Assembly: GCA_032358165.1 (NCBI GenBank)
Contig: JAALGY010000052.1
Location: 2,594,435-2,658,434, forward strand
DNA from: Diplosphaera chodatii
Taxonomy: Eukaryota; Chlorophyta; Trebouxiophyceae; Prasiolales; Stichococcaceae
Length of the DNA: 64,000 bases
Direction: 5' to 3'
How positions within the stretch are numbered: the stretch's first letter is position 1; every line of letters begins with the position of its first letter. Shown in pieces: positions 24,601-37,600 of the stretch. A program made the translations under genes and the position numbers. Under the pieces are notes generated by a model. The model did not search any database, had not been told where the DNA came from, and saw nothing but the letters and a program-made list of their open reading frames with translations.

Positions 24601-25917
24601 AGGACATTCCTCTGAGCATGCTGCGAGTTCAGGCACCTGCGCGTCCAGGTCGCAGCGGCCGGCGAGCACGGAGCCGCCCCACGCCAGTGTCAGCAGCATC
24701 ACCGTGCTGCCCGCCAGCGTGCCCAGCCCCACTGCCACCTGTTCATGTGCAACCCCAATCAAGTGCTGTCGTGGGGCCAGGGCTGCAAGCAAGGCCACTG
24801 ATGCAGTCTGGTGGCCAGAGTTGCTGCATGTGGCCATTCCTAACCTGCCTGACAGGCAGCTGCAGTGCTGATAAGCGTGCCTGCTGTGCGACCACTTCCC
24901 GGCTGCCGCCGAGGCCCGAGACTGCGATGATAAGCGCGTCCGGTAGCGCGCCCAGCACCGGCAGCACCAGCCCTGCGGTGGCCAGATGCCACGAGTCAGA
25001 GCTGCCATGTAGGGGGCATCACATATAAACTGATGGTGCCAGGTAACCTGGCACCACCATCGAGGTCCTGTCGTTCAAGCGTGGTGTATGCACTGCAACA
25101 TGACGTCGCAGACATACCGCCAATGAGGCCTGGGTCCAGGATCTCGAGCAGCAGCTCGGAGCCGTTGGCCAGGATGTTGGCGCCGCTCAGGATCACATAC
25201 CCAAACGTGAGCACCTGCAAAACCATGTCCCAGTGACTACAGGCAAGCTCGATCATGTAGCTGCGCATATGCCATGTCTGCCTGCAGTACACATGCTGCT
25301 TGCACCGTTGTGCAATTGGACATGGCTGGACAGTTGCACCTGAAGGGTTGCAGCAGGAAGCGGGTCCAGGTGCAGCGGGCCCAGGACGGCTTCGGGCGCT
25401 CGTGTCAGCGCCACTGCTGCTGCCAAGCCAGCTGCAGTTGGCAGCTGCCGCGCCAGCTTCCTGAGAGCTGTGCCAGCGCTGCTGCCTGCGCCAGTCCTTG
25501 CGCTGCTCAGAGAGTACTCGGCTGTTGCGATCAAGGATTTGCACGACATCCTTCAAAGCTAAAGCTGCCACGCAGGCTGCTGCACCTGTGTCATCTGGGG
25601 TCTTGGCGGCGGTGCTGTCGCACCGCAGCATGGTAGCACTGCGTTGCCGTGGCGGATGCACGCTGACCTGAAGGGTGTGCTGCCTCCCGCAAACCCAGCT
25701 GCAGCTGCCAAGTGAGGCAGCCTGTCTGTGGTACAGACGGACTCGGCTGCATGATCGTGCCGGACACCCCTGAAAGGACGGAAAGTGATAAGCGCCGGCG
25801 GTTTCGCTCGTGGTTTGGCACAGGCTCCGCATCTGTTGCCGTCAATAGGGCTGCAGGCACATGCAGCTGATCAGGGTTGCATGAATCAGGGCATGCCCCG
25901 CAGCTGAGCGTCAACAA
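21667..25917 (-). CDS. Na+/Ca2+ exchanger-like protein with two EF-hands (NCL type)
   Basis: Predicted CaCA-superfamily cation/Ca2+ antiporter of an endomembrane or the plasma membrane. In-phase exons in transcript order: 25118-25214, 24881-24972, 24637-24738, 24299-24427, 24013-24108, 23760-23846, 23514-23625, 23244-23394, 22674-22851, 22370-22501, 21989-22088, 21667-21803 (470 residues). Both alpha repeats are present: GSELLLE...GALPDALI near the start and GVPAFFVGFVLTPLASNASE near the end. Between them is a soluble loop with two canonical EF-hand loops (DTDDDGFVDTAE, split by an intron, and DPNADQRITEQE) and an acidic stretch. The order matches Arabidopsis NCL. The N-terminal exon or exons upstream of 25214 are unresolved; in-frame stretches reach 25832-25917, so the upper boundary is approximate. 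The intron 24739-24880 uses a GC donor. Confidence 0.85.
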
Positions 25918-26413
25918 ATGGTGTCAAAGTGCACAAAGCTCCCCTTGTGATCTGCAATGACCAGTGGGAACCTGCCGACGCCCTGCCAAAACGACAGGCC
26001 CGAATATACCCTGAGAACATCCACCTGCAGCGCTACAGCAGCTAAACGTAGTTCTGCGATGGCTGCACCTGCCCATCTGCGACAACCACTGCTGTCACCC
26101 CTCGTCTGTCCCCTGATGCAGACTCAAGCCGCTGCGAAATGGCACGCGGCTATAAACGTACTGGTTGCATGCTGCCACAGCTTGATCGTAGTCCGACAGC
26201 CTGGGTGCCACCGCCTGACGTCAGCGCCTTGGCGGTTCGTTCGCGGATCCAACCATACCGCCTGTGCGCAGTGCGGCAGCTGGACGTGCGTCCGTTCTGA
26301 ACAGACCCACGGAAGCAAAGTTCTTCTAGCATGTACCAGTGGTAGACTCATATCGCGGTCGAGGTAGCGGAGTGCACCCCCTTCTGGTGGAGGGAGGCTG
26401 TGCCAACTGCAGC
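25918..26413. promoter_or_regulatory. Divergent intergenic region (exchanger / homoserine kinase)
   Basis: Region between two divergently transcribed genes, likely holding both promoters and 5' UTRs. No TATA box or other element can be called by eye. Part of it may belong to an unrecognised first exon of the exchanger gene. Confidence 0.4.
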
Positions 26414-28649
26414 ATGCTCCCAGCCGCCATGCTGCACTGGCGCACATGCACCCCGCCAACGGCTGTCTCGATGGGAACCACAGCCACTCATGGGCCATAC
26501 GTAGTGCAGAGGACAGCCTCCCAGCCACACAGCTTACAGCTGCTACACCCTCAGCAGCTGCGGCGACAGCAGCGGCGGCGGCTGCAGCGATGCACAGCAC
26601 AGCAGCCGCAGGCGCAGCTGCGGCCAGAGGGCGGGCACATACAGCCGGTCAGGCAGCAGGCAAAGGCGTTTGCGCCAGCAACGGTGGCGAACCTTGGCGT
26701 CGGCTTCGACTGGCTCGGCTGCGCTGTTGAGGTGCTGTCGCAGACTGCCAGTCAGAGAATCAAGAACCCACATTCCAGCATCTGATCCGATGCCCGCTGC
26801 AATCAGCAGCATCAGGGCCACCATACTTAGGATATTCCAGGTCAGGATCTGTGCCGCGCTGACAGATGTATTGATCAGTGTGTCACGATGTGCTCAGCAT
26901 GGGGCGATTGGCGGTGTTATTGCTCGCCGCAGGGCGACGGCGACGTCGTGACAGCCACAGCCGTGCCGGGGCAGCCGGGCGTGGTGCGCATAGACGCGAT
27001 CGCGGGCGACGGCGGGCGGCTGTCGCTGGACGCCGCCAAAAACTGCGTCGGCATCGCTGCCGCCGAGGTGCTCGCGCTGCTGGAGGCGGCGCTTGGCTCG
27101 CCGGTCGGCTGCGGCGTCGCGCTGCAGCTCCAAAAGGTGGCACACGACTGATACGACGAAGCAAACTTGCAACCTGGACGACAGCCAGCTGATGTCATGC
27201 TTGCGTGAGGTACTGCGACGCCCGTGCTCTGCTGGTCGCAGTGAGCACAGCCGCACTTGCTAGCATGCATCAGCAGCTGTGTTCTTCTCACCGCAGGGCC
27301 TGCCGCTGGGCAGCGGCCTCGGCAGCTCGGCGGCCAGCGCGGCGGCGGCGGCGGTCGCGGTGAACGCGCTGTTCGGCGACGCGCTGCCGGAGCAGGCGCT
27401 GGTGCTGGCTGGCCTGAAATCGGAGGGCACCGTCAGCGGGTACCACGCGGACAACATCGCGCCCGCCATCATGGGCGGCTTCACTCTCGTCAGGTGGGAC
27501 GCGGGCAACCTGCTGCCATCATGCCTTTGGGACGGCTGCCAGGGGTAGGCAGGGCTGCAGTCCGCAGCTCATCTGCTGTGCTCGCGCTGCCAGGGTCATG
27601 GCATGTGCCGGCAACGCCCTTGCTGAAGTGGCGGCGTGCATCGGGGTGGTGCGCTTCACTTCTCGGCTCAACGTGGCTCCGCATGCCAACCCTGCTTTGC
27701 TGCCGCCGGCCAGGAGCGCGCAGCCGCTGGACGTGCAGCGGCTGCGGTTCGGCGGCGGCGACCTGTGGTTCGCGCTCGTCAACCCGCTGTTCGAGGCGCC
27801 GACCGCGGAGATGCGCGCGGCGCTGCCGCAGCAGGTGTCCATGGCGGCGGAGATCCACAATGCGGCCATGGGCGGCACCCTGGTGAGTGCTGCTGATGCG
27901 GTGCTGAAATGGGGATCCTCGGGGTTTATGAGGGAAGTAGCTTGTGCTGGTGAAGTCTGCTGATAGGACACCGCGAGGCGCTTCTCACAGACGCTGCCCG
28001 GGGACCAGCCTGCCAACGATGCTGTGCTGCTCGAGCAGGTGTCGGCCATCTACGAGGGGGACGCGCAGCTGCTGGGGCGGGCGCTGGACTCGGACGTCAT
28101 CGTGGAGCCGGTGCGCGGGGCGCTCATCCCCGGCTTCAGGTGACCTGCTGCATGCTCAGGGCACGCTTGCACACTGCACCCAGCACGTGACGACAGGTGC
28201 GCCACTGCTGCTGCTGCTGAAACAGCTGTAACATGCAGCTGCAGTCAAGCCAGCATCACAGGGATGCATCCCACCAGAGAGCTGGCAGAAGCCCGTCCGT
28301 GTGGTCACTCTGCACCACCCGTGGCTGCTGCGCTGGTACAGGGAGGTGAAGGCGGCTGCCAAGGCAGCGGGCGCATACGGCTGCACCATCAGCGGCGCGG
28401 GCCCGACCTGTGTGGCGGTCGTGGCAGACCAGGCAAGCAGTGGCGCAGCCAACCTGTGCAGCGTGTGCACGCTGCAGGCTTTCCACCAGTGCTGGCAGCC
28501 ATGACTGCTCCCTTCTGATATTGCAGGCGTCAGGGCAGCAGGTAGCAGAGGCAATGGCAGCGGCGTTCAGGACGCACGGCGGCCTGGAGGTCAACTTCAG
28601 CCGGGTGGTGCGGGTTGACAGCCGCGGCACATACATCATGGACGGCTGA
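26414..28649 (+). CDS. Homoserine kinase (GHMP kinase), plastid-targeted
   Basis: ATP-dependent phosphorylation of L-homoserine, the branch step into threonine biosynthesis; plastid in plants and algae. Seven exons in phase: 26414-26731, 26933-27136, 27297-27493, 27714-27882, 27991-28139, 28342-28432, 28527-28649 (416 residues). The first ~75 residues are Gln/Arg/Ala-rich without acidic residues at the start, as in a transit peptide. Then comes the APATVANLGVGFDWLGCAV motif, typical of the enzyme's N-terminal strand-loop. The GHMP ATP-binding loop (GLPLGSGLGSSAAS) is at residues of about 175-188, followed by SGYHADNIAPAIMGGF. The C-terminal SGAGPTCVAVV motif is also present. ATGs at 26429 and 26471 are alternative starts. 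The intron 28433-28526 begins with GC, and the residues flanking it (VADQ/ASGQQ) join without a gap. Confidence 0.93.
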
Positions 28650-28941
28650 CGTTGCACACGCAGTGGACTGGGGTCTCTAGTGTGGCTGCACTGGCCGCCA
28701 AATGCATGGACGCTGGGGAAGTTCAGTGGATTTTACACGATCGATTTGCTCCTCAGCTTACAGCCACACTTAGCATAGCTGAAGCAATTGCAAGCGAGTA
28801 GGCGGCTGTAGGAGCTCCCGTGACAACGCCGTAGCTACAACACCTAAGGGTTCACTTCAGCGGCAGATCTTACCCAGCACAGACTGAAGGAGCAGCTGTA
28901 CAGAAGGGCTAACATGCAAAAAAGGAAGCGCGGTTCAAGAA
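28650..28941. other. Convergent intergenic region (homoserine kinase / ATG16)
   Basis: About 290 bp between two stop codons. On the minus strand, TGTAA-type sequences (TTACA on the plus strand, near 28733 and 28758) could serve as the ATG16 poly(A) signal. No gene is seen. Confidence 0.5.
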
Positions 28942-31900
28942 TCAGGTTCGAAGGTCGACAGCAGCGTCGTGCCGAGGCGAATTCGGAACAGGCGCCCTGC
29001 CGTCCCCATCCTCAGGCCCCGCCCAGATGCTGATGGCACCGGCAGAGTCGCACGTCGCCAGCGGGGCGCCCTGCAGCAGCCGGGACATGCTGTCTGTTCT
29101 GTCACACGACTGCAGCAGCCAGCACCGTGACCACCCAGACAGGGGCCCTTGAGTGCAGTGCAGCTGGCCGCACGCCGTCACTCTCAGTCACGGCCGTCCG
29201 CCACAGATGATGGCCAACTTCCTGTGCGCCGCGGCTGCATACGCTGATGTTGACACAGGTCACGCATGATGGAGATTCAGATCTTGCACAGGGGGCACCT
29301 GAGGGCTCCAGGCGGCGCCCAAGACGGGGGAGGTGCCACCGCCCCGCAGCGTTGCCGCCACCGCGCCGCTGGCCAGGTCCCAGACGAACACGCTGCCGTC
29401 AAACGAGCCTGCAGAAGACGCCGCGTGGGTGACCCTGTGTGCCTTGGAAAACTTTCAGCGCGGCAGCAGGGTGCAACAAAAGAAGTACACCCCGCAGCAT
29501 GCCCATTGGGCACAGAATTTGCTGCAGGACCACAGAGCATGCAGAAGTAGTTGTAGCATGCAAAATTCATGACGTGGCTTGGTACCCACCTGCAGCCGCG
29601 TGCTTCTCGTCGGGCCCCAGCGCCGCGCCCGCCCACACGCCGCCCACCGCGAAACCGGGCGCCCGCAGCGTGAGGCGCGGCTTGAGCGTGCGCAGGTCCA
29701 CCACCCGCAGCACGTTGTCCTTGCCCGCCGTCAGCACGCAGTCTGCAGCAGCAGGTGCGTGCAACGTGCTGACAGCTGGCAGGAGGCATGGCAAGCGCTG
29801 CAGCTCCGCTCAACATGCCGATGCAGCGCTCACGGCAGCCTGGCTCCGCAGCCGGCAGCAACACATAAGCTTGCAGGCACCATGTGCATGTCATTGCTAA
29901 CAAGTGTTTAGCGCGGACTGCAAACCCTGCCCAGGATCAAGGCGACTCTCCAAAAAGGCATCAATGCCTCCCTGCACGCACAGGGTTGGATGGCGGAACT
30001 CACCGCCCAGGCTGCCGGCCGCCACGGAGCAGATGCCGCCGGACTTGGAGTCGTGCAGGCCGGGCTCCTCGACGACACGCTTGCCGCTGCGCACGTCCCA
30101 CATCCGCAGCCCGCCATCGAAGTGCCCCGTGACCTGCGACCAGGCACCAGCAGCGGTGCGACTGCGGGCTGCATCAGCTGCGGCGCGCTGCCCATGGCAG
30201 GCACACTGCCAGTCTGATGCCGTCGGCCGGCTGTGTCCGGTAGGCTGCTCGGCTCACCAGCAGGGCGCCGTCCAGAGACACCGCGAGCGCGTTGCAGCTG
30301 CTGGCGACTGGGAAGGAGCCCCTGTTCAGGCCCGGGCTGAGGTCCCACACCTGCGCGCCAGCCCCTGAGCACCGTTGACGGCTGCATGCAGGCTTGCACC
30401 AGTGGGCACATCTCAGCAGTCTGCGCAGCTCTCTGCTCACAGTCCGCCACTGGTCAGCACCCTCGTTGCACACCACCAGCAGTCCTGCAAAACCCTATGT
30501 CGAGGGCTGCGCACCCTGATGCAGCGGTCGGCTCCAGAGCTGAAGGCGCGGCTGACTTCCATGGGGCTCGCCTCCACAGCGGTGACCTGAGGCGAGAGCA
30601 TATGCACTGCTAAGCAGTGCACCCGAGTGCAGTCCTACTGGCAAACCACGACGCGGTAAACATGTTGCTGCTGCCGCAGGGGATGTGCAGAGCTATCTGG
30701 GGTTGCTGCCCGCTGACGGCTCAGGTGCCTGTTCCTGGTGTGGCAGGCAGAGCACGACCAGGCTGATGATGACATGCATATCTATGCTGCATCGAACGCT
30801 GACACAGCTTTAAGATGCCTGCTACAGCCTGCAGTGCCAAATGCTGTTTCGCTTGAATGGCATCAGTCACCTTTCCCGTGTGGCCGGTCATGGTGTGGCG
30901 CACGCGTCCTGAGTGCGGGTCCCACACCCTGATGGACTTGTCATTGCCGGCGCCCAGCACGCTGCAAACAAGCCTCCTGTCAGCCACTTTCATTCTGACT
31001 AGGTTCGCTGTGGACCCTGATCCAGCAGCCGGTGCCTGTGTTCAGCATGCTGCCGACCCGTCTCATCGGCAGCTGTTGTTAGGCACATGTAGATATATCA
31101 CAGCATCCAGGACTGCATGAGCTGCTGAGATTGCTGTGGGGCATACATGGAGGCGTGTATGAAGGTACACAAGCAGGCAGGCAACAGACCTGCTGCCGTC
31201 GCAGGTCCAGGCCACATCGTGCACCCCCTCCCGCATGCCCTGCAGCAGATGAGGTCCGCCAACTCAGCACAGCGACGCCGCACCAGCTCAGGCGCATATG
31301 CGCTGCTGCCATATATCTCGCAAACAAATGATGCCCTCACTCTGTCTGCTGAGCGTGTACACGATACCCACTAAAGACCCGGTTTGACCGACTGGTTTCA
31401 CATATGGATCTGGCCTCATGTTTGGCCTGCAACCTGACTCGGCACCTGCAGCGTGATGACGTGGTGCCCCTCAGCGTCCCACAGCTTCACGGTGTGGTCG
31501 GCGCCGGCCGTCGCCAGGCGGGCGCCGCTGCGTTCCCAGGCGGCGCCAAAGGCGCCACCCCGGTGTCCGGGGCAGGTTCGTAGCAGCCGGCTCGGCAGCA
31601 CCGCCTGCAGCGCCGACACCACCGGCTGCTCCTGCAGGGAGTATGAACACCTTGGGAAGGTGCTGCCAAAACTGGTAGAGATGGAAGTGTGCTGCAGGCC
31701 AGATGCAGACTCGTATTGCGCATGCAGCCGGTTCTCCTTTGCAATGACGGGTGACTGACAGACTTTCGACTGGGAGCTGTACCCGTTCAATGTTTTGGAC
31801 CCCAAAAAAACATGGAAGTTCGCTTGCAGAATTACACATTTCATGCGACGCTACCGCTGCGCCTGTGAGCGCACCTGCCGCTGCGCGGGCGGGTCGCCGC

Positions 31901-33795
31901 TCTGGCGCCCGTCCGAGCTGCCGCGCGAGGCGCGGCGGCCCTGCTGCACCATGTTCATCAGGCCGCGCGCCCCTGCGCCCGCCGCTAGCGCAAGCCTGCT
32001 TCCTGCCGCCGCCGCCTGCGCGGCCGCTGTGCGCTCCTGCTGCTTCGCGTTGCTAATCTGCAGGGCAGCAGGTTGGGGCAGGCGCTATTGAGTCTCATCA
32101 TCAATAGTACCATTTTTCTTCTTCCATTACTAGTTTAAGACTTCAATCATATTGCTGCATGGTGCCATCGGATGAATAACATCGAAGCAGCGTGTCAGCA
32201 AGGCAGGGGACCTGCTGCCGGTGCAGGGCCGCACCATCTGCTCGCAGATCTTGTTGACCTCGTTCATGCGCTTGACCTCGGTGGACTTGAGCTCCACGAG
32301 TCGGTCCGCAAGCTCAGCTACCTCACGCCTGGCCACTGCCGCCTCTGCTTCCGCCTTCTCCTTGGCTGCCAGGCGGGCCTGTGGACGACGGACGCATCAT
32401 AGTTGAGGTCACGCATGTGTCAGCAAAGCAGCGACTCCCGGCCCCTGCATGGCAAGCCCTCAGCTGCTCAGCTGACCAGCTTCTCTCGGCTCGACAGCTG
32501 CTAAGGCAGCCCTGCTCACCCGCACATGCCCAGTGACTGGAACCCCGTATGCTACAAAGGCCCCTGCACTGTACCCCCTGCAGCCACCTCGAGCTCGGAG
32601 TCCTGCTCCGCGCGCCCCAGCCGCTCCTGGTCCACCCGCCGCTCCAGCTCGGCGACCCGCTGCTGCAGCGCCTGCACCTTGGCGTGCGCCGCCTCCACCT
32701 GCGCGCGCGGCGTGTGCAGTGGGATGTTGGAGGGGACACAGCACTAACAGGGTCCAGAGGGCGCAGCTCCCGGGGGAGGTGTTGGATGGCTGCAGCATGT
32801 GTGCAGCAAATCAGCATTGGCGCAAGCCCCGACCATGACGTTTGGTGTGCATGAGCAAGCGAACGAGCATGCGGGGGTGCACACCTCGCGGCCGGTGCGG
32901 TCGTGGCTCTCGCGCACCACCGCCAGCTGCTCGCTGGCCTGCGCGCAGCCACGCAGGAGTGTGCAGTTTGCTCGATCCCGACAGGGTCGCAGGCTGCCCT
33001 CAGTGTGCATGCAGCTGTCCGGGCCAGCACGCCAGCAGCTCTGCAGCGCCCTCTAAACCCTACGACCTCACCTTGCGCAGGTCCTCGCTCAGCTGCGCCC
33101 GGCTCTTGTGCGCCTCGCCCAACTCCGCCTGCAGCCGCGCCGCATGCGCCGTCGCCTCGTCCGCCTGCGCCGTGTCGCTCTTCACATGCCTGTGCTGTCC
33201 CTTTTATGCCTGTTCCTTGGTGCCTTGATGGTCTGCAATGGTAGCCTGTACTCTGGCACGGTGCGGTTCTGATGTTGCAGATGTGAGATCTGCTTGATGT
33301 GTCACATGACCTGCATCAGACGCACCTTTGCGGCGGCTGCGGCCGAGGAGCGCAGCGCGTCCACCTGCTCATGCAGGCTGACGTTCTCCTCCCGCAGCTC
33401 CCCCGCCTCCTTGTCCAGCTGCGCCGACCGCACCTGCGATTGGACCGGGCAGCTCGCTGTCGGACCCTGACTTCCCGCGCTGCCGATCGCCAGCAGCTCG
33501 CGCCAAGGTGCCTTGTCGAAAGGAAGTCGACATACCTGGTGCTCAAGGTCCTCTTTGTACATGTCCTGGTAGTCCTTGACGATGTCGGCGTACGCATCGC
33601 GCTCCGCCACGTTCAGCGCCTGTGCACACAAGATCGGCCTCAGCACAGCGTCGGCATTGTCTGCCATCCACATTGCTCACTAGGCTGTGCACGGTTGCCA
33701 GGTTGGTCATGGCACGCCATTGACATGCAGACCTCCAAGTCTGCCAGCAGCGCAGCAGCTGCTGCCTCCTGCTCCGGCGTCAGCGTGATGTCCAT
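28942..33795 (-). CDS. ATG16: Autophagy-related protein 16 (coiled coil + WD40 propeller)
   Basis: ATG16 scaffolds the ATG12-ATG5 conjugate and directs ATG8 lipidation at the phagophore. Seventeen exons, all in phase, encode 622 residues: 33733-33795, 33536-33619, 33326-33433, 33072-33179, 32885-32938, 32588-32698, 32235-32378, 31875-32057, 31446-31631, 31190-31239, 30871-30961, 30515-30586, 30258-30350, 30004-30133, 29590-29742, 29299-29408, 28942-29070. Residues 1-240 are heptad-rich coiled coil, including a segment (LKSTEVKRMNEVNKICEQM) like the plant ATG16 coiled coil. A Ser/Arg/Gly-rich linker follows, then seven WD40 blades from residue 286 (for example GADHTVKLWD, AGNDKSIRVWD, GHFDGGLRMWD, SFDGSVFVWD). 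This is the ATG16L1-type architecture with the propeller, not the short yeast form. No ATG start is seen between the start at 33795 and the CTG/CAG repeat upstream. Confidence 0.9.
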
Positions 33796-34606
33796 GCTGC
33801 GACGGTCGCAGCTGCTGCAGCTCCTGGTACTGCTGCTGCTGCTGCTGCTGCTGCGGCGGCGGCGAGGTCAGGGCCTGATAACGACCAATACAGTCGACAG
33901 CGTCGTGCACCAACATGAACCCCTAGACCATGGTGTGACACACATTGCCGTTCAGCAGCTGAACCGGCTCCGTTCTAGATTGCATCGTCACACTTGCGGC
34001 ATGCCTCGAGTGGCGCGCGGAGTCATTGCTGGGTCATTGCTTCTAGGCTCGACTAAGATCTCCAGGTGAGGCTGGGCCTATCCAGAGCGTCACAAGGCTG
34101 CTGCTGTGATAGGCTGGCTTCAAGGCAGATCCTGATGTTACATGGTCAGACTACCACAAGCGGTGGCGCGGCAACGCTGCTCTGCAGAAACCTAAAGGCG
34201 CAGACCACGTGCAGCAGCGTATTTGGGCAGCAGCAGGCACAGGAGGTCTATCACTGTCGGAATCGATTCGCTTACAGCAGTGTGAAGCTGGGAATGTCGA
34301 TTTATGGTGCCAGTTCAGCCAGTAGCCTGGGATGCCGGTGTTCCTCGGGGACGCTCAGCATGCCCAGCACGCGAGGAACGTTGGCAACACACTTCTGCCT
34401 TCAAAGCACATTCTAATGTTTCAGGTGCATGTTCGGTGACGTTTGCCTTGGTTGCTCGATGTACAAACAGTGTTGATCCACATGTTGCCGTGAGATCGGT
34501 CACTGCCTGAAGGTGTCGACTCGATGCAACAGTCCACGGTGGCCGTGGTAACTGAAATCATCAAAGCTGGCATCAGTGGAAGTGGAGACGCTGTGTCCAA
34601 GCTGTG
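33796..34606. promoter_or_regulatory. Shared divergent promoter region (ATG16 / E4-E2 fusion)
   Basis: An 811 bp interval lies between the two start codons, so the genes may share a bidirectional promoter. A (CTG)8 run followed by CGG units lies at 33830-33860 and would be CAG repeats in the ATG16 5' UTR. I see no other motif or coding exon that I can support. Confidence 0.5.
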
Positions 34607-37600
34607 ATGGCGGGAGAAGAGATGGATGAGGACCTGGCGCACGCGCTGGCGCTCAGCATGCAGGAGGTGCATCAAACTGTGCCTGCAAGCCCGTACTGCA
34701 TGGAGGAGATGCAGAGGAGGGCGCATATTGCTGCAGACTACAAACACCAAGAGTTGCGCCCCGCTCGAATGCTGAGGCGCTGTCGACATGGCGTGCAGGT
34801 GACCGCAGCTGACCTGGCTTCCCAGCAGCAGCAGCAGCAGCAGGAGGGAGATGCAGGTGCTGACAACAGCGGAGCAAGTGGCGGCAGCAACGGCAACGGC
34901 CAGAGCCGCAAACGACTGCATGACGGCGGTGATGCAGGCGCGCCTCATACGAGCAGTATGCATGACAGACTGCAATGGTGCTTGAAGAGAGTGGCTTGTC
35001 CAACAAGCTGGTATGCACTGACATGGTGTGACATCATGCTGTGCGACAGATCACCTGTCACGGCTGGCATCCTGCAGGCGCTGATGCTAGCAAGACGCCC
35101 CGCGGGTCCGAGGTGCAAGACGTCGCGGGCGGCGCCACAGCCTCCAGCGCAGCCCCTGTCAGCAGCGGCGCAGCCCCCCACGACCAGCTGCTGGAGCAGG
35201 CCCTCGCCCTCTCGCTGCAGACGCAGGTGCGCCCGCTGGCGTGCTGCTAACATCATGGCGCGTAGACCTGATAGCCTTTCGATCATGTCTGTAGCATGTG
35301 TGCAAAGGTGCCGAAAACGAGTGCATGCCCTCGTAGATGGGGTGCTGATGACAGCGTGGTTGTCAGCAGGGCAGCGCAGGAGGCACCAGCCCAGCAGCGG
35401 CGCCAGCGGCAGCCCCGGCGGCTTCTCCGGGTGCCGCCATGGCATCTCCGCCAGCGGGCGCAGCGGGGACAGCAGCCGTGCAGCCAGCAGCAGCATCAGC
35501 GCAGCCGGCGGAGGCAACGGGCACGCCTGCAGGGCAGAGTGGGCCCGACAGCTCCAGCCTGCTGGACCAGCTCTTGGCCGCACAGCAGGTGAGGCCGCAC
35601 CCTCTGGATGATCTGTGGCGCTGAAGCAGGATCGGCAGGATGCTTGCCTTCGGCCAAGCCCGGCGCCGTGTCAGGCGGCACCCGTAGCAGAAAGCACACA
35701 CACCCCTGCAACTGTACAGGCGGCGATGGCGAGCGGCAATGGCGCCGCGCTCCTCCAGCAGCTGGGCCTGGACGAGGCCACCGCCCAGGCCCTGGCGCTC
35801 TCCATGCAGCCGCAGCCCTTTGACCCCGCTGACGATGCAGCCGACCAGCTGGATGACGACTATGCAGGCGAGCGATGCGCCATACCTCCGCCCGTGCTGG
35901 CGCAGCATTGTGATGCTGCCGAATGACTGTGATGCTGCCGAATGACTCTAGACTGTTGAATGAGCAGTACAGGAGCATGTACATGCGGGAGTGTGCTAAC
36001 ATCCTGGCTGCACAGCGCAAGATGCTGCGCGCTGCCAAGTGGATCTGCCTGGCGTGTGCACAAGTGGTACCGCAGCATGCGCACGCGGTGGCGTGCTTTC
36101 GACGGCCGTGATCGCCTGACCAGGCGACGACATGGACACACCAGAGGCGGAGGGCAGCGGTGTGCTGGATGGGGAGGCGGGCGAGGACGACCCCACAGGC
36201 GTCGCCCCGGGGGACCTGCAGCACATTGCGGCCACGCTGTCGTACCTGCCACTGGCGCCGGCGGCGCCGCCCGCCTGGCTGGACCGCATGCGGCACTGGC
36301 TGCCTGAAGAGCCGACAAGTGAGCATACATGATGGCTTATTTGTCCTTGCTGTACAGCCACATCATGGTATGCATCTCATATATCATCACCACGACCCTG
36401 CCAGGGGAAGCAACACAGACGAAACATTTGATCCGCCGCTACAGGCTGCCAGAGGTGTGAATTCACGCGGTTGTTGGACTCAAGACACCAGGCTGCTGCT
36501 GCTGTGGTGCAGGGTTTGTGGAGCCCGTGGAGCTGCCCGATGATTCTCAGGCCGCAGTCCAGGCGGCGCTGACGGCAGCCATGGGCATCACGGTGAGTTG
36601 CAGTGCTGATAGCAGTTCCATCACAAGCGGCGACCATTGCTGCAATGTTGGGCTGGAGTCACATGCCGCAACATGAAGGAGTGCCTGGCTGTTCGCTGGG
36701 AGATACATATGGTATGCTCACGGGCTGCGGCGGTGGCTGTGTGTAGGTGCACATGTTTCCGGTTGGCACCAAGTGGCCAGCGGACATCAACATGAAGGAC
36801 CCGCAGACGGTCCAGTTGCCGTTGGTCAAGTCGAACAAGGGCGCCATCGGCATTGGTGCGCATTGCTGCGATGTCCTGCAGCACTGCACGCGTCAAACTC
36901 CATCAGATGGCTATGCATAATGTGGCAGGCTGGTATGTTGGCTCGCGCAACTGCGGCACTAGATGCTTGCACCCTCATAACGCATCAGCACCTGGTTGGA
37001 AAGCTGGCGCCGGTGCCCCGCCCTGCAGTGCCGCAGATGCTCAACGGGACGGTCAAGTACCGCGTCGCCAAGTTCCGGCTGCGGAAGGAGCGGCTGACCG
37101 AGCTCGGGGCGCTGGCGGCAGTGCACGGGCGGGCCGCCGCGCAGCTGGCCGCCGCCGGGGACGCCGCCCCGACGGCCGTCGTCCGTGCCGCTCTGGAGGT
37201 GGGCTTGCTGCTGGAAGCTGTTCACTGTGTGCCCACATGTGCTTTGCTCGTCTGCGACGTGTCCAGCATCTGGCCGCCGGACCTGCGCCATGCCCTTTAC
37301 CTGAGCAGCTCTGACCTGAGCAAGCCAGCGGAGTGACGATGCCATGCGCTTGTGCAGTTTCGCTTTGGTGAGAACTGTGAGTTTGCCACATGCAGTTGTG
37401 GACTGGAACACCCTCTCCGCCGGCACATAAACCCTCGTTTCACCCGTTGCTGCTGCGGGCAGGCCCTGCAGACGGCCGTGGCGCGCCGCGCGCTGCGCAG
37501 CCTTGCGGCAGAAGACCCGGAGGACCTGTACTACATGGAGGGCGAGTCCGCGTCCGAGCTGCTTTCTGCCCTGGTGCGCTGTGCATCATTGGAAGTCACC

